Assembly: GCF_903819335.1 (NCBI RefSeq)
Contig: NZ_CAIJDE010000050.1
Location: forward strand, 62,001 to 126,000
Source of the DNA: Flavobacterium panici
GTDB taxonomy: Bacteria; Bacteroidota; Bacteroidia; Flavobacteriales; Flavobacteriaceae
Direction of reading: 5' to 3'
Length of the DNA stretch: 64,000 nt
Shown here piece after piece: positions 27,214 through 35,795 of the stretch. Below the pieces are notes generated by a model. That model searched no databases, was not told the DNA's origin, and saw nothing but the letters and a program-made list of their open reading frames with translations. The position numbers were made by a program, and so were the translations under genes. Every line of letters starts with the position of its first letter. The stretch's first letter is position 1.

Positions 27214-27332
27214 GACGTAAGTTTTTCAGATACAACTTCTTACAAATTTAAAATTTTATTCAGAATATACGCTTCTTTCAAAATAAATAAAAAGAAAATT
27301 CTATTTTTGAAGTAAATCAAAATCTCTTTTCA

Positions 27333-27914
27333 ATGAAAATCAAAGCAGTTGTTTTAATTGGTTCTCTCCTTTTTGTGTTTGCAATTTTAAGTTTCGCTTC
27401 CGCGGAAGAAGTTTCAAATTCAAATACAGATTTGGTAAAGACCTCAACTTGGTTTATTGCTGGTCCTGCCAAAGAAAATCAGGAAACAATTAATAGAATC
27501 CGAAAAGAAAAAGGGATAATTAAAGTTACAGCAAAAGATAATCCGGTTGGAGAAATTGAGCTGAATGTGATGCTTACAGAATCTGATTCAAATGACGGCA
27601 AACCAACAAATTTGTCTGAAAACTCAAAATATCTAAGTATTACGTATAAATCATCGCATCTTATAAAATTGCAAGCGCGCGAAGGAAACGCCGAAGGAAC
27701 GGGATGTGTGCACGGCGGCTCGCATCCAAGAATAGATTTACCTGTTTCTGCTAAAAAATTCTCGACCATAAAAATTCCGTGGACGGATTTCAAACAAGAC
27801 GCCGATCCAAACGGAAAGTCTTTAGATATTCATAATCTCTGCAAGTTCAATTTTGTGAATTACAATCCAGTTTCAGGTGCGACATTAGAAATAAAATCAG
27901 TTATTCTAAATTGA
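27333..27914 (+). CDS. Secreted protein of unknown function, jelly-roll-like
   Basis: A 193-residue protein with a signal peptide (MKIKAVVLIGSLLFVFAILS, then FASAEE). The mature region of about 165 residues is predicted to be beta-rich, with the LSITYKSSHLIKLQAREG and STIKIPWTDFKQDADP segments that resemble carbohydrate-binding jelly-roll domains. It has a conserved-looking TGCVHGGSH loop. No catalytic motif is visible. Sugar binding is only a guess. Confidence 0.7.
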   Translation: MKIKAVVLIGSLLFVFAILSFASAEEVSNSNTDLVKTSTWFIAGPAKENQETINRIRKEKGIIKVTAKDNPVGEIELNVMLTESDSNDGKPTNLSENSKYLSITYKSSHLIKLQAREGNAEGTGCVHGGSHPRIDLPVSAKKFSTIKIPWTDFKQDADPNGKSLDIHNLCKFNFVNYNPVSGATLEIKSVILN

Positions 27915-27927
27915 AATGAGGATATTT

Positions 27928-28190
27928 TAACGCAAAGCGCGCTAAGGTTTTTCGCAAAGTGCACAAAGTTTTTTCTAAGTGAGTTTTACAAACTGCAAAG
28001 TTCTCAAAGCTTTGTCAATACAAAGCTTTGAGAACTTCAGCTAATTTTTTAGCTACAACTTAAAAATCTTTATGCACTTTGCGAAAAACCTTAGCGAACT
28101 TTGCGGCTAATTTTTTAGCCACAGATTTAAAGGATTAAACAGATTAAAACTTTGTGTCCTTTGCGAAAAACCTTAGCGCGCTTTGCGTTA
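27928..28190. repeat. 263-bp nested inverted repeat with 32-bp perfect outer arms
   Basis: Outer arms 27928-27959 and 28159-28190 are exact reverse complements (TAACGCAAAGCGCGCTAAGG and onward). A second layer pairs TTTTTCGCAAAGTGC with GCACTTTGCGAAAAA, and a central hairpin pairs TTCTCAAAGCTTTG with CAAAGCTTTGAGAA around TCAATA (28001-28036). It fills the gap between two convergent genes. Confidence 0.88.
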
Positions 28191-28198
28191 CAAAAACA

Positions 28199-29386
28199 TT
28201 ATAAATGTAGCTGAATTTTAAACCTATTGAAGATTTTCATTACGAATAACATTATTGTTGAGAAAACCAGTGACCAAATAATTCCCGGAACTCCTTCTCT
28301 AAAATATTCTGGTATAATGTGAATTTTGAATGCGAGATTAAAATAATAAATAACACCCGGCAAAATATAAATCAATAACGGATTTGCTGCCGCAGGCATG
28401 AAAAAATCACTCCATTTGGTTTGTTTTTTAACTTCCATTAACCAATACAAACAGTAAAATAAAACGGTGCAAATTCCGGCAGAAATTAATGTCCATGATG
28501 GCGTTCCTTGTATTTTTGAAATTCCGTAATATGGTCGAAGGAAAAAACCAACGGCAAAAAACAAAACAATAAATCCTATTACAGGCCAATTGATTTTATT
28601 TTCTATTTTCTTGTCAAAAAAGAGTAATGAAATAATTATTCCGGCAGTTACTAAAGTTACATGCGTTAAATGTCCGGCTATAAAATGCAGCCATTCCGGC
28701 ATAACTAAACCTTTTGTCAAATTAGCAGAATTTGCGGCAACACAAACTACAAGAAAAGCAATCATTGCCCATAATCTGCCTGAAACCAGCCAATAATAAA
28801 TTACCGAAATAAGATAAGCCCAACCAATTAAACCCAGAATTCCCCACCATTTTGGCGTGATTCCTGTTTTTCCGGTTTCTTCCTGAACGTATAAAAAGTA
28901 AAGTGCAATTAAAACCAATATTCCGCCGTATTGAAGAATGTATTTTAACCAAACTGAAAAATCTTTTGGGTATTTATTCCAAATAGGAATTGGCATTGCA
29001 TAAGCCAAAAGTCCCCAAAAAGCGGGCGCGATTATCATTTTTGTCGCATCGTAACCGTATTCGGCATTTACCATATAAACACCAATTATGATTAAGGCTA
29101 CAGCACGTTTTAAAGTATGTGTCCAGATTACTTTTGGAGTGTCGCCTTTTATCAATCTGGCGTTAAAGGCAAACGGAACTGACATTCCGACTATAAATAA
29201 AAAAGCAGGAAAAACTAAATCGACAAAGGTCATTGCATCGGCATCGGCGGGCATATGTTTCATCCATTGCGGCACATTTTTGACACTTGCGAGTTCATTT
29301 ACAAATATCATTACAAAAATGGTAATTCCGCGTAAAGCATCAATCGAAATAATCCTTTGATTATATAAATTCTCTTTAATTTTCAT
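28199..29386 (-). CDS. HGSNAT-like acyltransferase family membrane protein, second member
   Basis: A 395-residue protein with about 10-11 membrane segments. It opens RIISIDALRGITIFVMIFVN and continues with TFVDLVFPAFLFIVGMSVPF, the same pattern as the protein at 11460-12731. It lacks the WHGCTPTD segment of that one and has MPADADAMTFVDLVFPAF in its place, so the catalytic histidine differs or is absent. It might be a transporter-like or regulatory relative, or an acyltransferase using a different residue. It is convergent with the secreted protein and divergent from the PHP phosphatase gene. Confidence 0.8.
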   Translation of the reverse strand: MKIKENLYNQRIISIDALRGITIFVMIFVNELASVKNVPQWMKHMPADADAMTFVDLVFPAFLFIVGMSVPFAFNARLIKGDTPKVIWTHTLKRAVALIIIGVYMVNAEYGYDATKMIIAPAFWGLLAYAMPIPIWNKYPKDFSVWLKYILQYGGILVLIALYFLYVQEETGKTGITPKWWGILGLIGWAYLISVIYYWLVSGRLWAMIAFLVVCVAANSANLTKGLVMPEWLHFIAGHLTHVTLVTAGIIISLLFFDKKIENKINWPVIGFIVLFFAVGFFLRPYYGISKIQGTPSWTLISAGICTVLFYCLYWLMEVKKQTKWSDFFMPAAANPLLIYILPGVIYYFNLAFKIHIIPEYFREGVPGIIWSLVFSTIMLFVMKIFNRFKIQLHL

Positions 29387-29500
29387 AAAATATTACTTTT
29401 TTATCAAATATAATATAATTCTAAAATGTCGGTTACATTGTTACATAAATTTTCTTTTGCAATATTTCTTTAAAGAGAAATAAAAACAACATCAATTCTT

Positions 29501-29508
29501 TACTTTTG
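29501..29508 (+). promoter_or_regulatory. -7 promoter box, suggesting a leaderless mRNA
   Basis: TACTTTTG ends only 5 bases before the ATG at 29514. With transcription starting 5-7 bases after the box, the message would begin at or next to the start codon. Confidence 0.6.
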
Positions 29509-29513
29509 CAGTT

Positions 29514-30251
29514 ATGCTATCATTCTTTAAATCAAAACCTTTTTTAAAAGACCTTCTGGCGGGCGATTATGTCGATATTCACTCCCATTTGCTTCCGGGA
29601 ATTGATGATGGCGCATCATCTATCAAAAAAACAATAAAACTTGTAAAGGCATTTCAGGAATTGGGAATTTCTCAGTTTGTAACTACGCCGCACATTAATC
29701 ATTTTGTCTGGGATAATGCTGAACAGGATATTTTAGACCGACAAAAGGAAACTGAAGTTTTATTGAAAGAACAAAACATCAATATTCCGTTTAAGGCCGC
29801 ATCTGAGTATTTTATGGATGACTGGTTTGAAAATCATGTAAAAACAGAAAAGCTTTTAACCTTAAAGGATAATTATGTATTGGTTGAAATATCGTATTTA
29901 AGTGCGCCTTTAAACTTATATAAAATCATTTTTGAGATACAGCTTGCAGGATATATTCCGGTTTTAGCGCATCCGGAACGGTATTTATATTTTCATAATA
30001 ACTTTGAAGAGTATGAAAAACTAAAGAAAGCGGGTTGTTTATTTCAGCTGAATTTATTGGCTGTTATGGGTTATTATGGCAGCGAAATCACAAAAACTGC
30101 TGCGTTTTTATTAAAGAAAGGAATGTATGATTTTTCAGGAACCGATGTACATCACGGCAATCATATCGAATCTTTACATCAAAAAATAAAAATTGATTCA
30201 GTTGAAAACTTAAAGGAAGTTATTGCCAATAATCAGTTTTTTAGATTCTAA
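29514..30251 (+). CDS. PHP-family tyrosine phosphatase, CpsB/YwqE type
   Basis: A 245-residue protein with metal-binding motifs of the PHP superfamily: DIHSHLLPGIDDGA near residue 20, TTPHINHF, LAHPERY and SGTDVHHG. This is the CpsB/CapC type of manganese-dependent tyrosine phosphatase, which counters tyrosine kinases controlling capsule or exopolysaccharide export. No Wzc-like kinase or polysaccharide operon is adjacent. The mRNA may be leaderless. The next gene follows 27 bases later on the same strand. Confidence 0.93.
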   Translation: MLSFFKSKPFLKDLLAGDYVDIHSHLLPGIDDGASSIKKTIKLVKAFQELGISQFVTTPHINHFVWDNAEQDILDRQKETEVLLKEQNINIPFKAASEYFMDDWFENHVKTEKLLTLKDNYVLVEISYLSAPLNLYKIIFEIQLAGYIPVLAHPERYLYFHNNFEEYEKLKKAGCLFQLNLLAVMGYYGSEITKTAAFLLKKGMYDFSGTDVHHGNHIESLHQKIKIDSVENLKEVIANNQFFRF

Positions 30252-30278
30252 TTTTTTTCCAACTTAAAGCATAAAAAA

Positions 30279-31250
30279 ATGCTACGGATTTTACTATTTT
30301 TTATTCTGTCTGTTTTTTCAGTTAAAGCCCAAACTTCAGGCTGTACAGATGTGCTTTCAAAAAATTACAATCCAAATGCCGTGCAAAATGACGGAAGCTG
30401 TACTTATGAAAGTTTAAAACTAAGACCTGAATATTCCATTAAACTAAATGACTCTATTAAAGAAACTTCGGGTTTAATTGCTTTTGATGGTTTATTGTGG
30501 ACTCATAATGATGATCACGATAAAACAATCTACGGATTAGATTCTTTGGGAAAAATCAAAAAGAAAATCATTCTGGATCAGGTTGTAAATCATGATTGGG
30601 AAGAGATTTCGCAAGACAGTTCGTATTTATATATTGGAGATTTTGGAAATAATTATAACGGAAATCGAACGGATTTAAATATCCTGAAAATTGAAAAAAA
30701 ATCGTTTTTAGAAGGAAATCCCATTATCGAAAAAATCTTATTTCAATATGCTGACCAAACTGATATTTCAGCACAAAAACCAAATTCGACCGATTTTGAC
30801 TGTGAAGCTTTTGTAGTTTCTAAAGACAGTATTTATTTGTTTACCAAACAATGGAAATCGTCTAAAACCAGTATTTATGTTTTACCCAATCAACCCGGAA
30901 ATTATATTGCACAATTTAAAAGTACATTAGATACTAAAGGTTTAGTTACAGGCGCGACGTATTTTGAAGAAAAGAAAATCGTGGTTCTCTGCGGTTATTC
31001 TAAAACCGGAAAAACATTTCTTTATCTTTTATACGATTTTAAAAACAATGATTTTTTATCGGGAAATAAACGAAAAATCGATCTCAAACTTCCATTTCAT
31101 CAAATAGAAGGAATTGCGACAAAAGATGGTCTTCATTATTTTATTACCAATGAATCTTTGGTTCGAAAACCCATTTTAAATAATCCGCAGCAAATACATT
31201 ATTTAGATTTAGGTTCTGTTTTAAATCCATATTTTACTCAACAGAAATAG
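30279..31250 (+). CDS. Secreted beta-propeller-like protein with an N-terminal Cys-rich motif
   Basis: A 323-residue protein with a signal peptide (MLRILLFFILSVFSVKAQ). Right after it is the GCTDVLSKNYNPNAVQNDGS motif, a two-Cys element that repeats in many Bacteroidota surface proteins. The rest (about 45-320) has recurrent WTHNDDHDKTIYGLDSLG and LYIGDFGNN blocks, which look like a six-bladed propeller similar to SdiA-regulated or NHL-type domains. No T9SS C-terminal domain is visible. Function unknown; it may be co-transcribed with the phosphatase. Its end overlaps the DUF4386 remnant on the other strand by 17 bases. Confidence 0.78.
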   Translation: MLRILLFFILSVFSVKAQTSGCTDVLSKNYNPNAVQNDGSCTYESLKLRPEYSIKLNDSIKETSGLIAFDGLLWTHNDDHDKTIYGLDSLGKIKKKIILDQVVNHDWEEISQDSSYLYIGDFGNNYNGNRTDLNILKIEKKSFLEGNPIIEKILFQYADQTDISAQKPNSTDFDCEAFVVSKDSIYLFTKQWKSSKTSIYVLPNQPGNYIAQFKSTLDTKGLVTGATYFEEKKIVVLCGYSKTGKTFLYLLYDFKNNDFLSGNKRKIDLKLPFHQIEGIATKDGLHYFITNESLVRKPILNNPQQIHYLDLGSVLNPYFTQQK

Positions 31251-31960
31251 CGTTGTTTTTCGCTCCCATTATTAAAAGCCATAAACACGTTCCGATTTCG
31301 CCAAGAGTTGCCGGAAGTCTTACAAAAGAGGATATTCCGAGGTCAGCATAATTTGAAAACAATGCATTTCCCAAGAAATTTATTAAATAACTCACACAGC
31401 CAAGCATTAATAATATTCCTAAAAATTTGGGAATTATTGCTGATTTAAAAATTAAATATCCCAACGGAAACAGCCAAAGTCCCCAAAATACCTGAACGAT
31501 TAAATTTCCGTAATCATATTGATTGAGATAAAAACATTACCAGATCTTTTTCCTCTCCGCCTGAATTAATTATAGAAAGTACTGCAAATTTATTCTGCAT
31601 GTTTATAAAAGAAATTGGCACGCTTACAATCGCTAAAATAACCATATATATGGCGTACGTTTTATGAACGGGTTTTAATAATCTGTACAAAACCAAAGGC
31701 AGAAACAAAAAGAAAGTATAACAGATTAATCCGCTTACAATGCCAAGTCTGAAAAGAAATTCTGAATTAGCAATATTAGTAAAAGTTGCTGCAGCATCAC
31801 TCCAGACAATTAATTTTGAGGGAACATATCCTAAACTAAAAATCCCGGTTACTACGACTACTAAATATAGTAAACCTGCGATTCTGCCTGTATTTCTAAA
31901 CGATAGTTTTGATTCTTGATTCATACTTTTATCTTTAAAATTTAAACTTGTTTTGGCCAT
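31234..31960 (-). pseudogene. DUF4386 membrane protein, broken by a one-base frameshift
   Basis: The gene is split into an upstream frame of up to 148 residues that stops at 31514 and a downstream frame holding the rest, of which the last 76 residues begin at MGYLIFKSAI. The downstream frame, read from 31528 to lower coordinates, gives QYDYGNLIVQVFWGLWLFPL and then GYLIFKSAII, the normal DUF4386 C-terminal half. Removing one T from the T5 run on the coding strand (31530-31534) joins the frames as MFYLNQYDYGN. The start is likely the ATG at 31924 rather than 31960, which overlaps the upstream gene. A sequencing error is possible. Confidence 0.85.
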
Positions 31961-32373
31961 TTAAGTGCAGTCCAAAATATAATTGAAGTCAAAATACTTT
32001 CTATTATGGCGAGAAAAATGTAAAAACTCCACCAGGCTCCAGTTGTTGTAAATGCTATTAACAGCATTATGGCAGTATAAATAATTCCGAAAATGAGATT
32101 CAGCCAGCGGTTTATTTTTGGTTTTAAAACTACCGATGCAAAAATCATTAAGGCCGGAATCGCCATTAAAAGTGTTGCCAGAAATAATTTTACGGGAGAA
32201 TCCAGCAATGTGTCTCCGCTTATAAAATCTTCGACTTTTTTTGGAACATACAGCGAAAAATAATCTCCATAGATATAACAAAACATTACGGAAGTCCACA
32301 ATGCTGCAAGTTTGATTTTTGTGTTTATTTTAAAATCTTCAAAACCATCGGTGTTTATTTCTTTCTCACTCAT
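31942..32373 (-). CDS. DUF6326 family membrane protein
   Basis: A 143-residue protein with four hydrophobic segments. The start (NTKIKLAALWTSVMFCYIYG) and the late WWSFYIFLAIIESILTSIIF are typical of DUF6326 proteins, which in this phylum lie next to DUF4386 genes. The pair forms a small operon, with the DUF4386 gene directly after it. Function unknown. Confidence 0.85.
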   Translation of the reverse strand: MSEKEINTDGFEDFKINTKIKLAALWTSVMFCYIYGDYFSLYVPKKVEDFISGDTLLDSPVKLFLATLLMAIPALMIFASVVLKPKINRWLNLIFGIIYTAIMLLIAFTTTGAWWSFYIFLAIIESILTSIIFWTALKWPKQV

Positions 32374-32450
32374 ATTTAAGGAATTAAGCTTTTAAATATG
32401 TCGGAGATAGTTCTAAAATGTTACAATTTGTTTTTTTTTCTAAAAGATAA

Positions 32451-32760
32451 GAGGCTGTCTCAAAAGTCGAGGCACCCGTTATACCATAACTATTTTGTTT
32501 GTTTTTTTAGTGACTTAATTGATCGCTTTTTGATATCCGATTTATCATTCCATAGGAATGTTTCGTAAGTAGAAAAAAAAATCAGCCGCATTTGCGTTCC
32601 GTAGGAACGTTTGATAGATCAGATTATTAAAAGCAATATAAAATCAAACGTTCCTACGGAACGTAATCCATTATAACAACATAATTTTCTACCAATGAAA
32701 TGTTTTCTACTACGGAACAAATAGGTAAAATAACAAAGAGGCTGTCTCAACTTTTGAGAC
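32451..32760. repeat. REP-like nested-palindrome element, CGTTCC family, copy 1
   Basis: The 525-base gap before the ABC-F gene holds this element. It is bounded by GAGGCTGTCTCAAAAGTC (32451) and GAGGCTGTCTCAACTTTTGA (32739). Inside are an outer arm CATTCCATAGGAATG-TTTCG-TAAGTAGAAA (32546-32575), an inner arm GCGTTCCGTAGGAACG (32594), its complement CGTTCCTACGGAACG (32649-32663), and an outer right arm with TTTTCTACCAATGAAATG (32686-32719). The ABC-F promoter follows at 32831. Confidence 0.8.
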
Positions 32761-32830
32761 TGGTTCTTCTAATTTTCCTATTCTAAAACTTAAATAAGAT
32801 TAACAATTCGCAAATCGTAAGATAAAAGTT

Positions 32831-32838
32831 TACTTTTG
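32831..32838 (+). promoter_or_regulatory. -7 promoter box of the ABC-F gene
   Basis: TACTTTTG followed by CA matches TAnnTTTG. The ATG-less GTG-type start context is at 32899, giving a leader of about 54 bases. Confidence 0.55.
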
Positions 32839-32898
32839 CAAAAAGTTATGTTTTCCAAAACACTCATAACTCATAATTTATAACTTACAATTTACAAA

Positions 32899-34761
32899 GT
32901 GAATTACTTATCTGTAGAAAATATATCGAAGTCATTTGGCGAAAGAGTCCTTTTTGACAACATTTCATTTGGAATCAACAAAGACCAAAAAATCGCTTTT
33001 ATTGCTAAAAATGGTTCTGGAAAAACCACCATTATGAGCATTATTAATGGCTTAGACGAACCAGATACGGGACAAGTTGTTTTGAGAAAAGGAATCAGAA
33101 TGGCGTTTCTTTCACAAGACAATAATCTGCAGGATGAACTTACGATTGAAGAAAGCATTTTTGCATCTGATAATGAAACGCTTAAAATAATCGAGGCTTA
33201 CGAGAAAGCACTTGAAAACCCAAATGACGAAGAAGCGTATCAAAAGGCTTTTGACGGAATGGACCAGCATAATGCGTGGGATTTTGAAACGCAGTACAAG
33301 CAGATTTTATTCAAATTAAAACTGGAAGATTTTAAACTTAAAGTAAAAAATCTTTCGGGAGGTCAAAAAAAGCGTCTTTCATTGGCTATCATATTGATCA
33401 ATCGTCCTGATTTATTGATTCTTGATGAGCCAACCAACCATTTAGATCTTGAAATGATCGAATGGCTAGAAAGTTATTTTGCCAAAGAAAACATTACCTT
33501 GTTTATGGTAACGCACGACCGTTTCTTTTTAGAGCGTGTGTGTAACGAAATTATCGAATTAGACAACGGAAAATTATACCAATACAAAGGAAATTACTCT
33601 TATTATTTAGAGAAAAAAGAAGAAAGAGTAACATCTGAAAATTCGAGTATTGACAAAGCTAAAAACTTATTTGTAAAGGAATTAGAATGGATGCGCCGCC
33701 AGCCAAAAGCGAGAACAACCAAATCTAAATCCCGTCAGGATGACTTTTATGTAATTAAAGAAAAAGCACAAAGCCGACGAAAAGAAAATAAAGTGGAACT
33801 TGAAATTAATATGGAAAGAATGGGAAGCAAAATTATTGAGCTTCATAAACTTTCTAAAAAATTCAAAGACCGTGTGATTCTGGATAACTTTAGTTTTGAT
33901 TTTCAGCGTGGTGAAAGAATCGGGATTATTGGTAAAAACGGAACCGGAAAATCTACTTTCTTGAATCTTCTTACAGGGACAATTCCGCCAGACAGCGGCC
34001 GCGTTGTAAAAGGAGATACTATTAAAATTGGTTATTATACACAATCTGGAATTAACCCAAAACCGGGTCAGCGTGTTATTGATATTATTAAGGAATATGG
34101 TGAATATATTCCGCTTGCAAAAGGAAAAATTATTTCGGCTTCGCAATTGTTAGAGCGTTTTCTTTTTGATGCGAAAAAACAATACGATTATGTTGAAAAA
34201 TTAAGCGGAGGAGAATTAAAACGTTTGTATTTATGTACAGTTTTAATTCAAAACCCGAACTTTTTGATTCTCGATGAGCCAACAAACGATTTGGATATTG
34301 TAACATTAAACGTTCTTGAAAGTTTTCTTTTAGATTATCCGGGATGTTTATTGGTTGTTTCGCACGACCGTTATTTTATGGATAAAATTGTCGATCATTT
34401 ATTTATCTTTAGAGGACAAGGCGAAATCGAAAATTTCCCAGGAAACTATTCTGATTTCCGTGCTTATGAAGACAGTGCCGATGTGGCTCAAAAAGAAGAA
34501 AACAAAGCGGAAAAGAAAGACTGGAAACAAAATAATCCAACCGGAAATTTAAGCTTTAATGAGCAAAAAGAATATCAAAAAATCGAAAGAGAAATCAAAG
34601 ATTTAGAAATCGAAAAAACTAAAATCGAAACATTATTTGCTGACGGAAAAGTTGCCGATGCTGATATCGAAAAGAAAGCAAATGAGCTTCAAAGCATAAT
34701 CAATAAAATAGAAGCGAAAGAAGAACGCTGGTTCGAACTTTCAGCGAAGATCGAAGGATAG
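32899..34761 (+). CDS. ABC-F family ATPase (Uup-like)
   Basis: A 620-residue soluble protein with two ABC domains. Domain 1 has Walker A AKNGSGKTT, signature LSGGQKKRLSLA and Walker B LLILDEPTNHLDL; domain 2 has GKNGTGKST, LSGGELKRLYLC and FLILDEPTNDLDI. A charged linker with RRQPKARTTKSKSR joins them, and the last 70 residues form a coiled coil of the Uup C-terminal type (about 550-620). No membrane partner is present. ABC-F proteins act on ribosomes; Uup-like members bind DNA or ribosomes. The start at 32899 is GTG. Confidence 0.95.
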   Translation: MNYLSVENISKSFGERVLFDNISFGINKDQKIAFIAKNGSGKTTIMSIINGLDEPDTGQVVLRKGIRMAFLSQDNNLQDELTIEESIFASDNETLKIIEAYEKALENPNDEEAYQKAFDGMDQHNAWDFETQYKQILFKLKLEDFKLKVKNLSGGQKKRLSLAIILINRPDLLILDEPTNHLDLEMIEWLESYFAKENITLFMVTHDRFFLERVCNEIIELDNGKLYQYKGNYSYYLEKKEERVTSENSSIDKAKNLFVKELEWMRRQPKARTTKSKSRQDDFYVIKEKAQSRRKENKVELEINMERMGSKIIELHKLSKKFKDRVILDNFSFDFQRGERIGIIGKNGTGKSTFLNLLTGTIPPDSGRVVKGDTIKIGYYTQSGINPKPGQRVIDIIKEYGEYIPLAKGKIISASQLLERFLFDAKKQYDYVEKLSGGELKRLYLCTVLIQNPNFLILDEPTNDLDIVTLNVLESFLLDYPGCLLVVSHDRYFMDKIVDHLFIFRGQGEIENFPGNYSDFRAYEDSADVAQKEENKAEKKDWKQNNPTGNLSFNEQKEYQKIEREIKDLEIEKTKIETLFADGKVADADIEKKANELQSIINKIEAKEERWFELSAKIEG

Positions 34762-34763
34762 AT

Positions 34764-34800
34764 TAGTTTTCAGTCGCAGTCTCAGTTTTCAGTTTTTTTT
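34764..34800. repeat. CAGTCGCAGT-type repeat, copy B, left part
   Basis: TTTTCAGTCGCAGTCTCAG followed by TTTTCAG and a T tract, just after the ABC-F stop. It pairs with the right part at 35226-35270, so the pair encloses the four-helix-bundle gene. Confidence 0.75.
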
Positions 34801-34857
34801 TGCTTAAAAGTAAACTTTTTCCTTCTTTTTTTTATTATTCTTGTAGAAAAATAAAAA

Positions 34858-35224
34858 ATGGATTTTAAAGAATTACTGGCTTATAAAAAATCATTTGAGC
34901 TTGCGATGGAAATTTTTGAGATTTCAAAAACTTTTCCAAAAGAAGAAACTTATTCCTTAACTGATCAAATACGTCGTTCATCAAGAAGTGTGACCGCAAA
35001 CATTGCAGAATCATATAGAAAAAGAAGATACGTAAATCATTTTATAAGTAAATTAACGGATAGTGACGCTGAAAACTCAGAAACTAGTACTTGGCTGGAA
35101 TTTTTCTCTTAAATGCAAATACATAAATCAGGAATCGTTTGATCAATTGAATATTAAAAGCATTGAAATTGGAAAACTAATTAATTATATGATTAACAAT
35201 CCGAATAGATTTGGTTGCAGTTAA
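34858..35224 (+). pseudogene. Four-helix bundle protein (S23/avd-like), broken by a frameshift
   Basis: The first 80 residues (MDFKELLAYKKSFELAMEIF, RSSRSVTANIAESYRKRRY) are a classic 23S rRNA-intervening-sequence-type four-helix bundle protein, normally about 120 residues. The frame stops at 35112. Dropping one T from the T5 run at 35101-35105 restores a second frame, SLKCKYINQESFDQLNIKSI and on to NNPNRFGCS with TAA at 35222-35224, exactly the usual C-terminus. It is thus a frameshifted gene or a base-call error. No reverse transcriptase or rRNA gene is nearby. It lies inside a CAGTCGCAGT inverted repeat. Confidence 0.88.
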
Positions 35225-35225
35225 A

Positions 35226-35270
35226 CACAAAGACTGAATACTGTGACTGTGACTGAAAACTTTTATTAAA
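35226..35270. repeat. CAGTCGCAGT-type repeat, copy B, right part
   Basis: AAGACTGAATACTGTGACTG followed by TGACTGAAAAC, the reverse complement vocabulary of the left part at 34764-34800, directly after the four-helix-bundle remnant. Confidence 0.75.
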
Positions 35271-35292
35271 TTAGCATTTAAAAAAATAAAAA

Positions 35293-35775
35293 ATGAAACA
35301 ACTTTTAACAGCGTTACTTGCATTGACCCTTTTCGTTTCTTGTTCAAAAGATAAAGATGAAGTTAAAGATTACACGGCCCAGAATGAACAGGAAATCAAA
35401 GATTATCTGGCTAAAAATAATTTAACTGCAACAAGAACAGATTCTGGTTTGTACTATATTATAAATGAACCGGGTGAAGGTGAAGTATTCCCTGATGCTA
35501 ATGCAAATGTAACGGTTGTTTACAAAGGTTATTTCACAAACGGAAATGTATTTGATGAAAGCGACAAAAATGTAGATGAAGCTGACAAAAAAGGAGTAGC
35601 ATTTGGTTTAAGTCAGGTAATTCAAGGCTGGAAAGAAGGAATCCGATTTTTTAAACCGGGAGGAAAAGGCGTTCTTTTAGTTCCCGCACATTTAGGTTAC
35701 GGAAGCAGAGATTACAACGGAATTCCGGGCGGATCTGTTTTGGTATTTGATATAACTTTAAAATCAATTAATTAA
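35293..35775 (+). CDS. FKBP-type peptidyl-prolyl isomerase lipoprotein
   Basis: A 160-residue lipoprotein (signal to Cys 17, TLFVSC). A short charged linker is followed by a FKBP domain (about 45-160) with VTVVYKGYFTNGNVFDES, QVIQGWKEGIRFFKPGG and the LGYGSRDYNGIPGGSVLVFD block. It catalyses proline isomerisation in periplasmic proteins. It is related to gliding protein GldI, but the match is not specific enough to use that name. It is 20 bases before the methyltransferase gene. Confidence 0.92.
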   Translation: MKQLLTALLALTLFVSCSKDKDEVKDYTAQNEQEIKDYLAKNNLTATRTDSGLYYIINEPGEGEVFPDANANVTVVYKGYFTNGNVFDESDKNVDEADKKGVAFGLSQVIQGWKEGIRFFKPGGKGVLLVPAHLGYGSRDYNGIPGGSVLVFDITLKSIN

Positions 35776-35795
35776 GATATTTTCAAAATTTCGGC

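Noticed and set aside
31234..31464. Separate small membrane protein of 76 residues
   Set aside because: The upstream sequence continues in the same frame as the missing middle of DUF4386, so it is the tail of the frameshifted gene and not a gene of its own.
34858..35224. Accessory protein of a diversity-generating retroelement (avd)
   Set aside because: The four-helix-bundle family includes avd, but no reverse transcriptase, template repeat or variable repeat is in the window, and the gene is frameshifted.
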